Shown piece by piece: positions 1 through 14,103 of a stretch of DNA of 64,000 bases. Source of the stretch: Hoplostethus atlanticus (lineage: Eukaryota > Chordata > Actinopteri > Trachichthyiformes > Trachichthyidae). The position numbers and the translations under genes are program-made. Location of the stretch: the NCBI GenBank assembly GCA_034670405.1, contig JAXDDX010000001.1:14084501-14148500 (forward strand). The letters run 5' to 3'. Positions within the stretch are counted from its first letter, which is position 1. Each line of letters begins with the position of its first letter. Under the pieces are notes generated by a model. That model was not told the DNA's origin and ran no database searches. It saw only the letters and a program-made list of their open reading frames with translations.

Positions 1-842
1 CATTTCTCTACCCCTCACCTGATCGGAAAGGGTGGCTGCGCGGGAATGTGTGAAGGTTGCGGTGCCGCGGTGAAGGACGCAGGCCTCCCCGGGCATGGAG
101 AATGATTTATAATGCTCAGACGGTTGGACAGCGGGTCGCAGCTCTCTGGCCCCCGACAGGGTTCGATAAAGCCGCGGTCAGAGAGAGGGACCGAGCGCTT
201 TCATGCCAATGCAGTTTCATATGAGGTCGGACTTGATGACAGCAAAGGAGCCACACGGCGCTTCGGGCAATGACTCATGTTATTTAATAATCAGACTAAC
301 CCAGTTACAGAGGAAAACACAGCGGTGATTCTGTTTTTTTTCTTTATTTTTGGAAAAGAAAATAAGTGGAAAGTACAGTTGCTGTAGTCAACATTTTGCA
401 GGAGAGAAATCTTTTACTGTATACATGAGTTTTTTACTTGATGATGAAACCAGATCTCAGGTCAGAAGTCATTTTTTTTTCATCTTGGATTCATTTTCTT
501 CCATCTCCTAGCTTGTAGATAAATGGGCAGGATATTGAAAAAAATGTACTTCTTGTATTGTGTTTGAGTGCGAGGCGTGTGTGTGCGTCGCTGAACGAGT
601 GAGTTCAAAGACACACACACACAGGCGGAACAAAACGGAAAAAGTGGACTGAATACTTGCTAAACCTCCCACGTCTACACTGAGGTGATGTGAAGATGAG
701 GGCTCTCTGCACCATACATGAACTTATCCCATCGTGTCCCAAGAGCATAATACTAGCCTGCCCGGCCTGCGTTGAGTGAGTAATGGCTCGGTGTCATCCG
801 TGTGAGGTGGAAGCCTGGAAACGGGCCTTGGGTTGGCCTACC

Positions 843-898
843 TGGTCTGATGTGGACTCTGCGTGGTTGCTCGCAGGTCTGATGTGGACTCTGCGTGG
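843..898. repeat. short tandem duplication, 33-base spacing
   Basis: The word 'ggtctgatgtggactctgcg' followed by tgg occurs at 843-865 and again, unchanged, at 876-898. The identical copies suggest a recent slippage or duplication event. Confidence 0.85.
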
Positions 899-1138
899 TG
901 CTTGCTGTGCCTAGGGTTGCCGCTGCCTTGCTTGCTTGCCTCGTCTGTCCATGCGGTGGTCTGCACCGCTTGCAGGATGTGCTGGTTGGCGATGTGGTGG
1001 TGTCGAGGGCCCAAGGGCGGCAACCCAGCAGTCTGACTATCTTCTCTTTTTCCCAGTCAGGCTTTCTCTGCCTGTGCCCTGTAATTACCTCCCAGCCTGC
1101 AGAGTGGGACTCACGGCATGGTTTGGTAGTCATGGCTG

Positions 1139-1141
<3 letters not shown>

Positions 1142-1211
<70 letters not shown>

Positions 1212-1250
1212 CGCTCGCTCGCTCGCTCTCGCTCTCGCTCTCGCTCTCTC
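1142..1250. repeat. compound CT / CTCG / CTCTCG microsatellite
   Basis: About 33 CT units (1142-1208) run into repeated CTCG and then CTCTCG units (to about 1250), giving a polypurine/polypyrimidine tract of more than 100 bases. The open frames crossing it encode only Ser/Leu/Arg low complexity and are not genes. Confidence 0.95.
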
Positions 1251-3739
1251 CTCCCTCCAACTACCCCCCGATGCCGGTTAGGCCTTCAGCTCTCATCATG
1301 CAACGGCTGCCTCCAGATGGTCTTGTTTGGTAAGCATTTGAGGGTTTTTCTCCCCTCTGCAGTTCGGGGAGTAAGGTTTGAAGTGGAATCAAATGGAGGA
1401 TGTTGTGTTTGTTTGTAGTTGCCAGGATGGCGACGTCAGATCAGAGATCCAGATGACATAGACGGGGCGTAATGGAGTCACTGAAGATGCCCCCATGAGG
1501 CATATTAGTCATATTAGAACCATAATATGACATTTTTCCTAAATAGAAAATGTAAACAACATGATCATTGACGATCAACCGCGTGATGATCTCTAGTCAG
1601 TGGGCAATGAAGTCGTCTTGTCGAGAGGAGGAGGCTTTGATGTACGGTCCTGCATCTCCTCCCCAAAACCACCAGGGAGTACATTTTGTTGGTGGGATGG
1701 GGGAGAGTTATGTGGGAGGCATCCTGCTCAATCTTGGCCCTGGTGTGGCACTTGGCCCGGTAGACTTTCTCAATCGAAGGGAAAGAGGATGTTGATTTGT
1801 TAGGAGCATTTCCAATCAATTATTACTCATAACCCAACAATATTTATTGAATCTACTGCTTTCACAGAAATAGATAATTCCCCTATGAGAGTATTCTGTG
1901 ATTGGCGAGATCATTTTTACTCTAGCTGCCCTAGCCCAGAAAGATCCGCTCAGTTATGACCACAGATGGATTGGATCTCTATTCTCCTAAGCTCTCATTT
2001 TCCAACAGATACGAGGGTTGAAATGTTATTTTCACCCTCACCACAATTGCAAGATAAGCTACCCTGGCAGAAGCTCATTTGTTTCTAAAAATACTATTAA
2101 TGAGGGGTTTTGATATGTTTGTGCGTTGCTTCCCACTACCCACAAAAAAACCCACAGAATTACTTGAAGCATCGGAGTCCTGGATAGAGCGAGTTCAGAT
2201 TTAGGTCAATGGGAAATGACTGACTAGATATGATGCAGGTTTTTTTCCCCCTCACTGTCATCAAGCCCAGAATAAGATTTAATGATATCTTGATACTGAA
2301 TTTCTCTTCCTAAAATGAACTTGGCCTTCTGTCTACATTCCCTGCGGTGAGGGCGGAAGAGAACATTTCTCAAATAAGTGGATATTTGGAAAAATGTGTA
2401 ATAGAGATTGAACTTGAGAACGTGTTTTGCTGATGCGTCTCTTAACACATAATAAGAGTGGAAGCACACTTACTGTAACACCGCACACTGCATTCCCGTT
2501 GCCTGACTTCTGGGTAATCTCCTTCCTATTCTATTCTGGGTCACCGTGTTTCACAGTGACTGTCAAAACTTTTAAATGAGCTCTTCAGACTCAGACTGGG
2601 AAGGCAGCTCCCACTGTGCGGTGTGTGTGTATTGGCTGGTGAGACCCTGTCTTGTTGAGGTGAACTTCCTCAGTCCAGCAGATCTCTCACATTTATCCTG
2701 GTATCATCTTGTTGAATTGAGGGAAGACCAATGGTATTTTTTGTCCACTTGCAATACTTTTTTTGCACCTGAAAATGAGAGATGATGCTCAGGATCAACA
2801 AATTGACTTTTCAGTTTTGAAACTAGCAAGCAAACAATGGTGCTTCTTCAGTTCTCCAGTGGGATATTGGTTCACGAATGGGTTCACAAGGGTTATGAAA
2901 AGGGGAGTGTAGTGTGGGTTACAAGTGAAAGAACTATCATCATTACTGTGTCCACTATTGATTTGTGCTTGAACAATAGCAAGTTGCGGTGCCGGTCATG
3001 GTAGCAGCACAGAGATTTTTCCCTCAGCCACACTAATCATTAATGGCATTTTACATGGGGAACATGCTCCTGTGATGCCACCAGATACCCATAACCACCA
3101 TGGTCCAGATGGTGTCTAGACTGCACGTCTTAAGATACATGATACATATATAGTCTTATACCCTTTTCCCCTCTAAGCTGAGATAGCTTGATGTGGAGTT
3201 GATCAGACAGTGAGGGGCTGAAGACATCAAGCTCCCTTGAGAGCTTTGATTGCTGGAGCGAACTGGTATCTGCCACGGGCTGAAATTGAATATGCCTGGC
3301 AGGGTGTAGGGAGCTAAATTACTTTCAGTGTTTGCTCGCTTCAGATGATTGTCATGTGTGATGCTGCTGTAAGGGGTATCGGCCAGTGGTCTCACTGTGG
3401 GGCTGAGAGATGGGCCTGATCAGCCACCATGCCCACCGTTTCATGAAAGGCCTCGTTGTGCTCGAGCCGGGCCAGAGCAAGTTGCTTCAAAGCTACATTA
3501 ATCGGGCTTGGATGCTTTGTAATCACCCAACTGGTGTGCAGAGGGATGAGAAATGGGCCATATGTAGATGTCGGGTTAGCTGCTTGGTGGTGGATTGAGG
3601 CATTAGAGATTATCTTTGCCGCACCGCAAAAGACTTGAACCAAAGTCCTCTTTGTGTATTCTCAGTCGTCCTTCCTTGCCTGGCTACTTAATTAAAAGCC
3701 AATGGCTTATCTCCCCAAATACATCATGTGGGTACTGTA

Positions 3740-3760
3740 ACACACACACACACACACACA
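3740..3760. repeat. (CA)n microsatellite
   Basis: A short run of about 10 CA units, with a further short CA run at about 3783-3792. Confidence 0.9.
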
Positions 3761-6199
3761 TACTGTACACACGTTGACAGACTCACACACACAATGATAA
3801 TAATCAGCTTAAATGGGAATAATGTGTAACAGAGGACTGAATCATCCAACAGGCAAATCATTCACATGGTCAGTCTTGCATGGCAACCATTCAACACAGC
3901 TACTCAATAATGTGAGATAAGCATTCAAGCTGCAGTCAAAACAATGGATAAAAAGTCTGTCTGCCTGAAACAATTAGATTCATCATCACATTCCTTAACA
4001 CAGCGTTTGGAAGGGGTCTGCCCCTCAATAAAGTTTGGGCATTTTGTATCCTCCCCATTCTTCGCCGTGAGTCTCAAATGATTCGATTCTGCTGGGCTAA
4101 GTCGTTAATGGGTCTAGACAGGGGTTTGGATTTCGAGGGCTAATGTTGGCTGATGGACCTTAAGCTGCGGCCAGTCTCAGGCTCTCGGCCCTCTTCATAT
4201 TAATGGGATTAACAGGACTGTGGATGAGAGGGGGTGAGTCGTGTAAGCAGAGAACCCCAGGCCATTAGAAACAAAAACTCCCCTGTCCCCAATATCCAAC
4301 AAGGATGCTATAGTTTGCCCTTTTCATTCAGGAAGAAGAGAAGGCTCCCCCTCTTCGCCGGGCCTCCCCGTCGCGGTGGCCTTATTTTCTGACATGGAAG
4401 CACTGGCTGTTTCCGATAAGGTTATGACACAAGTTGGCCGGTTCGGGGGCAATGCCTTTGTCCATTGTAAGAAGAAGGGGCTGTGTGGTCCCTCTGTTCT
4501 CTCTGGACCCAATGAAGGAGGCTATTCGTCCCCAAATAGACGGGAATTAAGCCCCGGTTGTGTTGGCCCGTTGTTTATGAAGGACAAAGAAGCGAGACCT
4601 CAGTGTGTTCTGTGTTTGAACAAGGGGGCAAAAGAAAAAAAATATTTTGCAGCTCTGCGGACCAACCTGTCAGAACCAATCGGTCCAACCCGCTGTGGGC
4701 GTGCGCGCTCTGGTTAGCATTCTCCAGCGCTGAGACAGAACGAGGAGGGTCGGACAGTCGCAGAACGAGCTAACAGAAGCTGCATTGTGTTAGAAGTATG
4801 CCACCTCGACGCGTTGGAGGCATGGATGCAGGACCGTAGGCCACCAGTCAAAACACACGATCGACGGAAACTTTTGTTTTGTGTTAAACGAATCCTACTT
4901 TTTTCCCCCCCTGACGTTATCACGGTTCAGGCCTATTTCCCCGTTTCTGTCATGTTCATGTTCATGCCACCTCTTCTTCAGAGGCCACGCAGTAACAAGT
5001 TTGCCATGTTAAGCAATTCAGCCGTAATCCAAATCCAAATAAGAGTTTTCCTTGGGGAAATAGCCGTACGGTAGCCAATTCCTCCAAGAACACAAGTGTT
5101 GGAGTTTTTTTTGACTTTGTGTTATTATTGTGGTTGAGGTGGTTTTCAAATATGATTACAGTATCGGGTTTTTTTCCTAAGTGTGGTAAGTGAGTCAGAT
5201 GTAGCACAGGAGGGCTTGTGGTCTGGACAATTTAGCCACTGTGGGTAACCTGGCGCTCCTCTCAGGCCCGCAACACTCGAGACATGACCGAACACGTGGC
5301 CCCTCGTGGCCTTTATGTTCGTCGGTGTGTTGTGTCAGTCACAGACCCCAGAACAGGTATTTAGGGAGAGGGAATATTACTGTAAATGAGGAACTGGGGA
5401 GCGTCAGGCCGAGGTGTGTATTGTAGGACAAACTTCTTTTTTTTGCTGACGTGAACAAGCTGACAGTGCAGTGCTGAAGAGTGAATTCTCCTGGACCAGG
5501 ACGGTCCCAGCTGTGGGACTGGAGCTGATGGAGGAAGCCCATCTTGTCATATGCTGCGTCTAATTGCCACTGTACTAAAAACCAGTGCATGGTTTTAGTA
5601 TTCTTCACTACGCTAAGACATAGCACAACCTACAGTATACCACCGTCTGGGACACCACAGGTTATTTACAACCAGACGGCTGGGTCCTGCCCAGTTCATG
5701 TATCGTTTCATTTAAGTGAGTGAAGAAAAAAAAAAAATCCCCACCACACTTGGAAGTGACCCCTTGCCAAGCCTTTCATCAAATAGCTACATTGAGAGAG
5801 GGCAAGAGTTGAATCCATTCCAGTGCTGTAATCTCAGCCTGTGGGGGCTTTTCCCTGAATGGCTGTGTGGTATGAGAGAATGAAACCGGAGATATTTCTA
5901 GGTTACGTTGCTATTGAAGTTGGCTTTGGCTCGCATTTTTCCCTACCTGTGCTTTTACTCACCAGCTGTTACACTTGCTGAATATGTCATCAAGCCTTTT
6001 TTTAAATGTATTAATGTTTGTTTGGCCATCTCATTCACTTTTGTGTTTGGCTGCAGCATTAGCGCGATACCAAATCAAATTTGGTGTAAATTGACTGGTT
6101 CTAATTCAGCTTGTCATGGCTCGGCGAGGCAGACGAGTCTGACATCTCTCCAGATGGGGAACAGCTTGTGTTGTATTGTATTTCACAGATACAGCCAAC

Positions 6200-6238
6200 T
6201 CGCTCTCTCTCTCTCCCTCTCTCTCGCTCTCTCTCTCA
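6200..6238. repeat. (CT)n microsatellite, interrupted
   Basis: CT units interrupted by 'ccct' and 'cgct' variants. Confidence 0.85.
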
Positions 6239-9090
6239 CCCCTCATCAAGAATGAAATGAAACCACACCAGTGAGGGATTGATGGAATCATGATGGTTTA
6301 CAGGGTTTGATTTCAGCCGTTTATTTTGGCTGAGCGCTGACCATCAGTATCTACAACCATGATGTTTCTCCTCGTCTTTGCCCCTCCAGGCGATGCAGCG
6401 GGAGAGGGATGCACACACACACAACCGGTTGAGGTTTATTTTTGGTTTGGGGGAGGAAGTTTGGGTTGGTTGAGAAAGTGTGTGTGTGTGTGTGCAACTG
6501 TTTTTCCTTGACTGGCCCCTGAGGTTTAAGGAGCTGGAGAGAAGTGCTGTCAGCTACACGTCACAAATAATGAGACTTCTTAAATGTGCTCGCAAGAAAA
6601 ATAAATATCTAATCTGAGAGCGAGATAGGGGAGGGAAGGGCAGAGGGAGAGTGATAGAGAGAAAAGAACAGAGAGAGTTGGAGGAAGGGAGAATAATTGA
6701 GAAAGCATTATGGCATTAGATGGAAGTCCGATCTCTGCTAAGTGCCGCGAAGGCCCCGAGGCTATCTGTTTCAGCCTGTAGCGAGCGCACCTTGTCCTGA
6801 CGGTGAACTCCAGCCGGTCTAAAGGTCTTACGCCATTCACCTGACGAGATGTTAGAAAAACCACCACCACCGCCGCCGTACCGGATCCCCCCCCCAAAGC
6901 TGGCCCTTTCCTCAAGCGTCCGTACGGTAGGTGCATTTCTCGCGCGAGCACACACACACATGGTAGAAACATCAGCGGCTGTTTTAATTAGAAGCAGTTT
7001 AAGGAAATCCATCCTGGCCGCTGCCCGGCTGCAAGCTTTGTTTTCCCTTTTTGGAGTGACTGGTTGTAAAAGGGCTGGAGTCCCCCCCCCCCTAACCTTC
7101 AGACACACAGCGCTCACTACTCCTCAAACAAACTGTCAGTCAGAAACTACAACCTCTCTCTCTCTCTCTCGCTGCCAAAACATCATCTTAACAAGTCAAT
7201 TAGTCTCAGAGTCCCATACGTACTGTTGTGTTTTTATTGAATCGAGTGGGAAAACTCCAATCCAAAAATCCATTTAGTTTATACCTGTTTCCAAAGCAGT
7301 TTGACTTTTTTTCGGGAATGTTCTCGAAGCGAGTATCAATATCTTGTAACAAGGCTGAAGAAGGTGTAGCACTCCAATAGTGTCAAGAAAAAGACACTTT
7401 TCACACTCAAGAAACCGAGGCAAGTTGATTTCTATTGGAAGCAAGTGAAATTATCTCACCCCCATTGGCAGATTCCATTCATTCACTCATTTTAAGAACA
7501 GAAGATTTCAACACTAGATTTTTTTCCCCCCGCAGTGCTTCCCTCACTCTTCCCTCCATGTCATCGCTGCTCATTTAGTGCTACTTTCACACGTTTGCTA
7601 ATGCAAGCGCGCCGCTGTCACTCCGGTTGATTGATGGGTCTGAGGACTATCCTACATGACAGCTGAAGTAAAAGCAGGCGGGCCTCAGGTACTCGCTCGG
7701 CTCCCCCCCCCCTCCTCCCCTCGGGACACGGCCCTGTTGTGTGGAGAGAATAGACCCGGGGGACGGCATTATGATTGTGTCAACTCCCTCCTAAAACACA
7801 CGTCCTGCGGTCCTTATTGTCATTCTCCTCGGGAAGTCGTGAACCACAATCTCTGGGCTACCGTCCCACCACCACCACCGGCAGCTCTTTGTGAGGTTAT
7901 TGATTTTTTTCCGCGGAGGAATAATCCACCATAGCTTCCCAGTGAGCACGCAGATGGCCGGACCCTCATGAGGTGATTAAGGATTTCATTTTTGTTCCAG
8001 CACCCATTGCTCAGCCCGTTCACTCTGACAATGTAGGGTATGTCCATAATGAAAAATAAATGACTGAGCTGCCTATTGCCTGCAGTGTCACAGTGGCATG
8101 CATTTGTATGCACAATATGTTTACTTTGGGTCTGGTTACTGTCTCAAAATGGCTTAAACTCTTTATCCGCGGATGGCTGGAGTGGGCGAAGAGATGGACC
8201 AGCACCAGGAAATGAAACCACACTCAAATCTGTTGCATGTGGCCGACAGAGAGAGAGAGAGAGAGATCAGAGGTATGCATGTGGATATGGAGTATCTCAC
8301 ACTCTATTGTTGGAGGCGTATGGTTGTGTATAGCGCTGAATGATGGATACTGGTTGTCACAAGGAACAGATGAGTTGGCAGGACCCACGCTGGCATGTTT
8401 GCCTGCTCAATGAGCTTTTAATTTGCGGTAATCATCCACATCAGCAAAGATAGGGGCCTCTGGAAATCAGACGTCTGTTGAGGGGAGGAACGACGATGTT
8501 TCATACCTGTTTTATACCTAATATGTGACAGCTGTGGAAATGTACGAGTTTCAGGGAGAGCTGTTGATGTCTCTATTGAACATTGGATGTGACGGGGTCC
8601 AAAACATTAAAAGCCTCTTTCAAATCTGTCTGGTGGCGATGGAATTTTCAATTTTTAGGCCACAGCTTTTGTGGTGTTTTTTGTCTCAGCAGTTCTCCTC
8701 CGTTGTAATTTTGATGTCTTATACCATCCCGAGTGAGAAACCTGCGTACGTACGGACAAAATTACATGTTTTTGAAGCACTTTGATTGCCATGCCATGTT
8801 CGTTTTTGGCAAGACTTTTCAGTGAGTAACGTTTTTAAAAGGCAGACCCTCACACTTCTCAGCTTCTCATGGAAACACCAGGCCTACCTCTGCATGATGG
8901 TTACTACTGTTGCCTTTGAATGTTAGGCCCTTATTGGTAAAGAAATGCTTGGTAAAAAAAAACACTACAACATGCTCTTTTGTTAAATGCTATTTCATTT
9001 GGTTCTTGATGAATGTTGAAAAGTACCAAAGAAAAATGTGAAGCCGCATCTGGGAAAGAGCTGTTTGACATTAGGCATTAGTCAGTTGAA

Positions 9091-9302
9091 ATTATCCTCC
9101 TTTTTTGTGTTTGGCCATTGTCGGTTGTTGTTGGATGCCTCGGCTGATTTAAGGACAATTGGCTGGTGCTTCCATGGCTAGTTTATCAGTATGTTTATTT
9201 ATTGATTGCTTTTACGCGCAAAATTATCCTCCTCTTACAATTTGGCTATTGTTAAGCCTTGGGTGTATTTTAGGACGATTGGCTGTTGCTTTCATGGGCA
9301 GT
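9091..9302. repeat. diverged tandem duplication
   Basis: Two diverged copies are visible: 9091-9182 and 9223-9302. Both start with 'attatcctcct', pass through 'ttggccattgt' or 'ttggctattgt', and end with 'ggacaattggctggtgcttc' or 'ggacgattggctgttgcttt' and 'catggctagt' or 'catgggcagt'. The drift shows the duplication is old. Confidence 0.7.
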
Positions 9303-12300
9303 CTGTGTTTTATACTTGGCTCTGACCCTGTGCAATTACAGTCTCTCAGCTGAGTGCTGTGATTAGCTTAACACTAGCTAAGTCCAGACGCTGTGTTAAT
9401 TTGTAATCATTAATTTAAATGGGAATAAGACTGTTTTAAGTAGTGCTATGGATTATTATAAGGCTGTCGTGCTGCGTATTGACAAGGCATAATAGCTTTA
9501 CAATGCTCCATCTGAGCTAGTGTATTGTTGGAAAGCACACTTCCTTAGCTGTGCCATAATCACATAATCATCATTATGAATGATCTCATGGCATTTATTA
9601 AGAAGACCTCTGGTTTCCTTCAGGACACCAGCTCTGTTGTCCAGCTTCTGATTTATGGAGAAAAGATCTGTTAGAAATAGCGGTTACTCTTAAAACGTAT
9701 ATCCGTCGGAAACCGTCAGAAGTCTTTTTTCAAGTTTTTTTTTTTTCACAGAATTGAATTTCCTTCCTTGTAGGGCGGATTGTCATTGTCCAACGTAACT
9801 GGTTCAGCTCCATTAAAAGACCTTTAATCATCATTGTGGGCAGGGGAATCGTTGGGAATGAGTTGGAGTGAATGGGACACTGTGGCAACTAGAAACCTGA
9901 GCGGGGCTGAAGATGATCCACGGGTCCATTGACTGCTCTGCCCTGCGCTGGTTGTATGCGTTCATCGCAGCGTGTGTCAGCCCCAGTGCCGTCCACCACA
10001 ATCAAAAGCACATTTTTTACGTGTGGTTGCGCAAGTTCCTTAATCCGAACCCTATGGATAATACTAAAACATGGTGGTTGCGTACCGACTGAAAAGTTGC
10101 CAAGAAAAGAGATACATTTCATTTCATACATTTGAGACGTCAAATGTAGAAGAGCATGGAGCAGATTGATGGCACTGCATGTTTTTCTCATTAAGGCATT
10201 TGCTTCCTCACAATAAGCTTGAGAGATATTAAACAATAAAACAGACGAATCTCCCCGAAGCTTTAATTATTTGCAGATTTGTCTGACTTAGGAGACTTTG
10301 TGTGCAACTGTCAGTGGACTCCCAGTGGTGAGGCAGCTGCTGCAGCAGCAGACCCCCACAGTCTAAACGAGATTAGGGGTTAAAACCTTTTAGTCCCAGG
10401 TTGAGAGGCTCTTAAACCTCTCTTGTGGTTTTAGGTCTATACTTTTCTTGCGAGGGATTTCCTACATGGGAAAAGATTGTGCTGTAGTTTTAGTATTTCT
10501 AAGAAATAGGAGGGACACAGGCTCTTTATAAACCCAAAAAAAATCACCATAATCATGTGGAGATTTATGGCGAAAGGGAAACCCGCTATCAAGGTTAAGA
10601 CGAAGAACCTCAAAGGCAAGTTGAGTTTGATCAAAGAATGGACGTATTGTACAGAGCCCTCAACCAGGGAGGGGAAAAAAGCCAGTCCTCTTGTAGCGGT
10701 GCATGTACAATGTCTCCACTTCAACACAGTTACACGTCCTGACAGCTCTCAACCATGAAGCCCAGGTCACTGGCGTTTTAATAAACCCCAGGAAGGTTGA
10801 CCTAGTGACGTGTGCTCGGCTGTCTGGCAGCCCCTGAAATAGACAGCTCTTTCATTTTCATCTGTCATGAGTATATAATCACCGGATATTACACAATGTA
10901 GAGTTTGGCCTTTTTTTGTTAAAGACAAACAAAAACACACATGCAATTCTGCTTTGTTGCATTAATACATCGGAGCGCATTGTGTACCGCAGAGAGACCA
11001 GCGTTGTCCGTCTGAGTGCACCAAATAAACACTATCCATCAAAGCACCAGGTGCAGTAAGGCAGGACCCTATAATGCAAAATGTGGAGCAGTCAGTGGAG
11101 TTGAGAGCTTGCACCCTGTCAATCCAATAAAGCCGCGGTGATGCAAGTGTAGCTGTGTGAGGTGCAACCTTTGGCTGCCCTATGAGTCTGTGTCCCTGCC
11201 AGCTGTGTGCATTAGCCAGCGCTAGTCTGCCCCGCTAACTACAGAGCTTTTCCCTGGCAAACATGCCTTCGCTTATCATGGCGAGACTTCATAAACATAT
11301 ATATTCAGCCAGCTTCCTCTATAACATTGTTTTTTATGAAATACAAAATTGGACTCTTTTCCAATGCCCTCGTTAGAAATCGCTCTGGGGCCTGACCACC
11401 CTTGACTAACACAATTTCACAATTGGTTACAGGAATTCACGGCAGAAAATCAAATATGAGATCATCAGCGTATCCACGTTCTCTTCACCTGTAAATGATA
11501 CGGTCATTTTGCCTTATTGCTATATATATTTAAAAAAAAATTACAGTACTTCAAAATAAATGGCTGATTCCCATTTTAAATCACTCTTAAGTGGAATGAC
11601 TACTGTGGACTAATGTCTGGCAGTATTCCAGCGTATCTCCAGCCTCAGTCAACCAGATGCCATGAGTAAATACTATTTTCCTCAAATATGTCTAAGGAGC
11701 TTGACGGCACATGCATTATTATCAGCAGTGTTTATATGACTGATATGACTGTTTATTTGAGGTGGATTCAAGGCAGCTTATTTAAGACCGTGTCCTAAGC
11801 TCTCACACTCTGCAGTATACAGTAGGCCCAGTCAGATAATAGGGTGATTTATGAGTTGGATGAAACACCAGGTCAGTGGTCAGCAGTGCTTTACCTCAGG
11901 AGTTTTGCTTAAGTCCTCTGCTTTCTAATTGAAAGCCATGAAACTCGGCTCCGAGTTAACAGAACGAGCCCGTTAATGAGCCTGGCCTCCCTCTGACTGA
12001 GACACACTGGAAGTGACGCCGACTAGGGCTGCATCATGAAAACACTGTGAAGCTTTCTCCATCTAAGAAATTCTGAAAAAGCCTCTACAAAAAAACATAA
12101 AGAGCTGCTGAGTGTGAACTATGGCAGGATAGTTATACAATTTGACGTAATGACTAGAAACATGGCATTATCTAACGTGTGCAATATCTTGTGCAGAATT
12201 CAAAAGTTGAGATTCCTTTCTTGCTTCTTTCTCCCTCCTGGGCACCAACCTGACGCTGCCTCTGCTGGCTCCCTATCAAATTAAAACCCTCGGTTCTCCA

Positions 12301-13730
12301 TCGGATAATGTGTTCATCTTTACTCTGAAGATCACTGTTGTCTTTGTAGTTGCAGTACTGCAGGAACAAAAACATTTTGGTTTGACATGGTTGACTTGAG
12401 GGGCAACGGGCCCTTTTTTCCAGCGTCAGTCAAGTGGTTGCAGCTCCACGAGTTCATGTGAGTCAAGCAGAGAACTATATCAGCTGACAAAAGAAGAGCA
12501 AAGACAGCGAGGTTTCCCCCGCAGTGAGAAGATGGGTAATTGATTTGCTGGAGCCTCCGTACCGAGCTGGTGAAATGAGATGACAAGTACAGACCTGAGC
12601 GGCGGACGAGTCGGGAGGGGGGGGCTGAGGGAAGATGGACCACTGGCCCCGGGCGGGGGGCGATCGATACTACATGGGCGACACGGGGGGAAATGGCGCT
12701 GCTGCTCTCGGTTGCTGTTGCAGTATTCGGGCCGTCGCTATCAAACAAACACCGCAGCGCTCTTCTTATTACAAAAGGGACCGTATTTTAGCGACACAGG
12801 CCATTTGTTTTTACTGGCCATATATTTGACCGTGTGACTTTCCATACCACGGGCGGAGGAATAATTCTTTTTAACTGCCCATCGTCGTAAGTGATATCAA
12901 GGACAATAAAGTGCAATGTGAATCCCAACCAAGGACTGTTAATACACCGTAACGTGGAGCCCCACTGGGAGGGGGATGGACACATTACACACTCGTGCTC
13001 TGCTGTGGTTTCATTTCCACCTTTAGAAGCTGTTACGGAGGGTAACATCCACAACTCTGCTCTATTGGAAAGTCTGTGGTGCACGAGAGTGAGCTCACAT
13101 CTAGGCTTGACTGCAGCGTAGCTCATGTGTGGTGTAAAAATGGCATTGGTGTCCATTCATTCTAGGGAGGAGAGGAGGAGACGCCTAAATAATTTGTTGG
13201 TGCAACATGAATAATCCAAGCACATGATACTAGTTCAGAGATGTTTTTGGATCAGAAGGGGTTGAGACTTTAACCTCTAAACCAGCTGTACCCGTAGTGT
13301 TACCTTCATCTGTTTTCACGTACCACGCAGCAAATGGATTTGGCAACACCGCCTTCCAACTCGGCTTTTCCTCAGCCAGCGGAGGGGATTGGTCAACTGC
13401 ACGGACACTTTTCAACTCGTAAAAATCCATATACATGTATTTTTCTTGGGGGTTTCAGAAAGAATTCTCTGCCTTTTAGGAAAGGGAGTCGCAGAGTTGG
13501 AAGGAATAATACCCCCACTTTGCACCTCATAAAAACCTGAGAGCACACCTCAAGTGCTGCTGCCGAAGGCCTCTCTCTGAAGGTCCCTCACTCGCAGCCC
13601 TCAAAGCAGAGGAGCGTTGTTAGAAGACGAGGGGGGGGGCGGGGTCTGCTGTCTGTCATCACATGTGTATCCTTGCCACCTTCACCCTTGGAACACAGGA
13701 AGTGTAACGCAAGGATGACAGGACTTGTAT

Positions 13731-13774
13731 GCTCTCTCTCTCTCTCTCTCTCTCACTCTTTCTCTCTGTCTCTC
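13731..13774. repeat. (CT)n microsatellite, interrupted
   Basis: CT units, perfect from about 13732 to 13754 and then interrupted by 'actctttctctctgtctctc'. Confidence 0.9.
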
Positions 13775-14088
13775 GCTCCCTTCATTTGCGAGTGGGAGAG
13801 TGCGAGCTGAGCGGTCTTTTTTTTTTCCTCCTTGCGTTTCTGCGCCGCCAAAGTTGCCAGCTGACACTCCAAAGTGCTAAACTGTGTACTCAGATTATCC
13901 CCCTCCCTTTTGCCACGAATCCAAGTGTCTGGCCCGCGCCCCTGGCTACCGAGCTGAACTACATGTGCAGCACTGTGTGGTGTTTTAACCCAGTTTGCGT
14001 GACTTGCATTTTTAATATCTGCTAAGCTCCAGGAATGCACTCTGTTGTACTGAAATAGCAGGCATGGCGGAGAGGAGGCACTCCATTT

Positions 14089-14103
14089 CCCCCCCCCCCC
14101 CCC
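14089..14103. repeat. homopolymer C15
   Basis: Fifteen consecutive C bases, a likely site of length error in sequencing. Confidence 0.9.

Larger units (their letters stand above)
1..9090. other. intron 1, first part: no exon found
   Basis: No reading frame here resembles a known protein. The open frames come from low-complexity runs or chance. The first 260 bases are fairly GC- and CpG-rich compared with the following kilobase, which might mark proximity to the 5' end of the gene, but no exon sequence is recognisable. The interval holds a 33-base-spaced duplication at 843-898, the long CT/CTCG array at 1142-1250, a short (CA)n at 3740-3760, a CT-rich run near 6200-6238 and several short C runs (6889, 7083, 7705). 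The rest is unique-looking sequence that could contain conserved non-coding elements, which cannot be judged without alignment. Confidence 0.6.

Noticed and set aside
224-245. A 'gacttgatgacagc' segment considered as the missing TMTC2 exon 1 end
   Set aside because: The D-D-S codons are present, but the preceding residues do not match the expected N-terminus and no GT donor follows.
936-1418. 160-codon open frame with a long Ser-Leu repeat
   Set aside because: It is created by translating the CT microsatellite.
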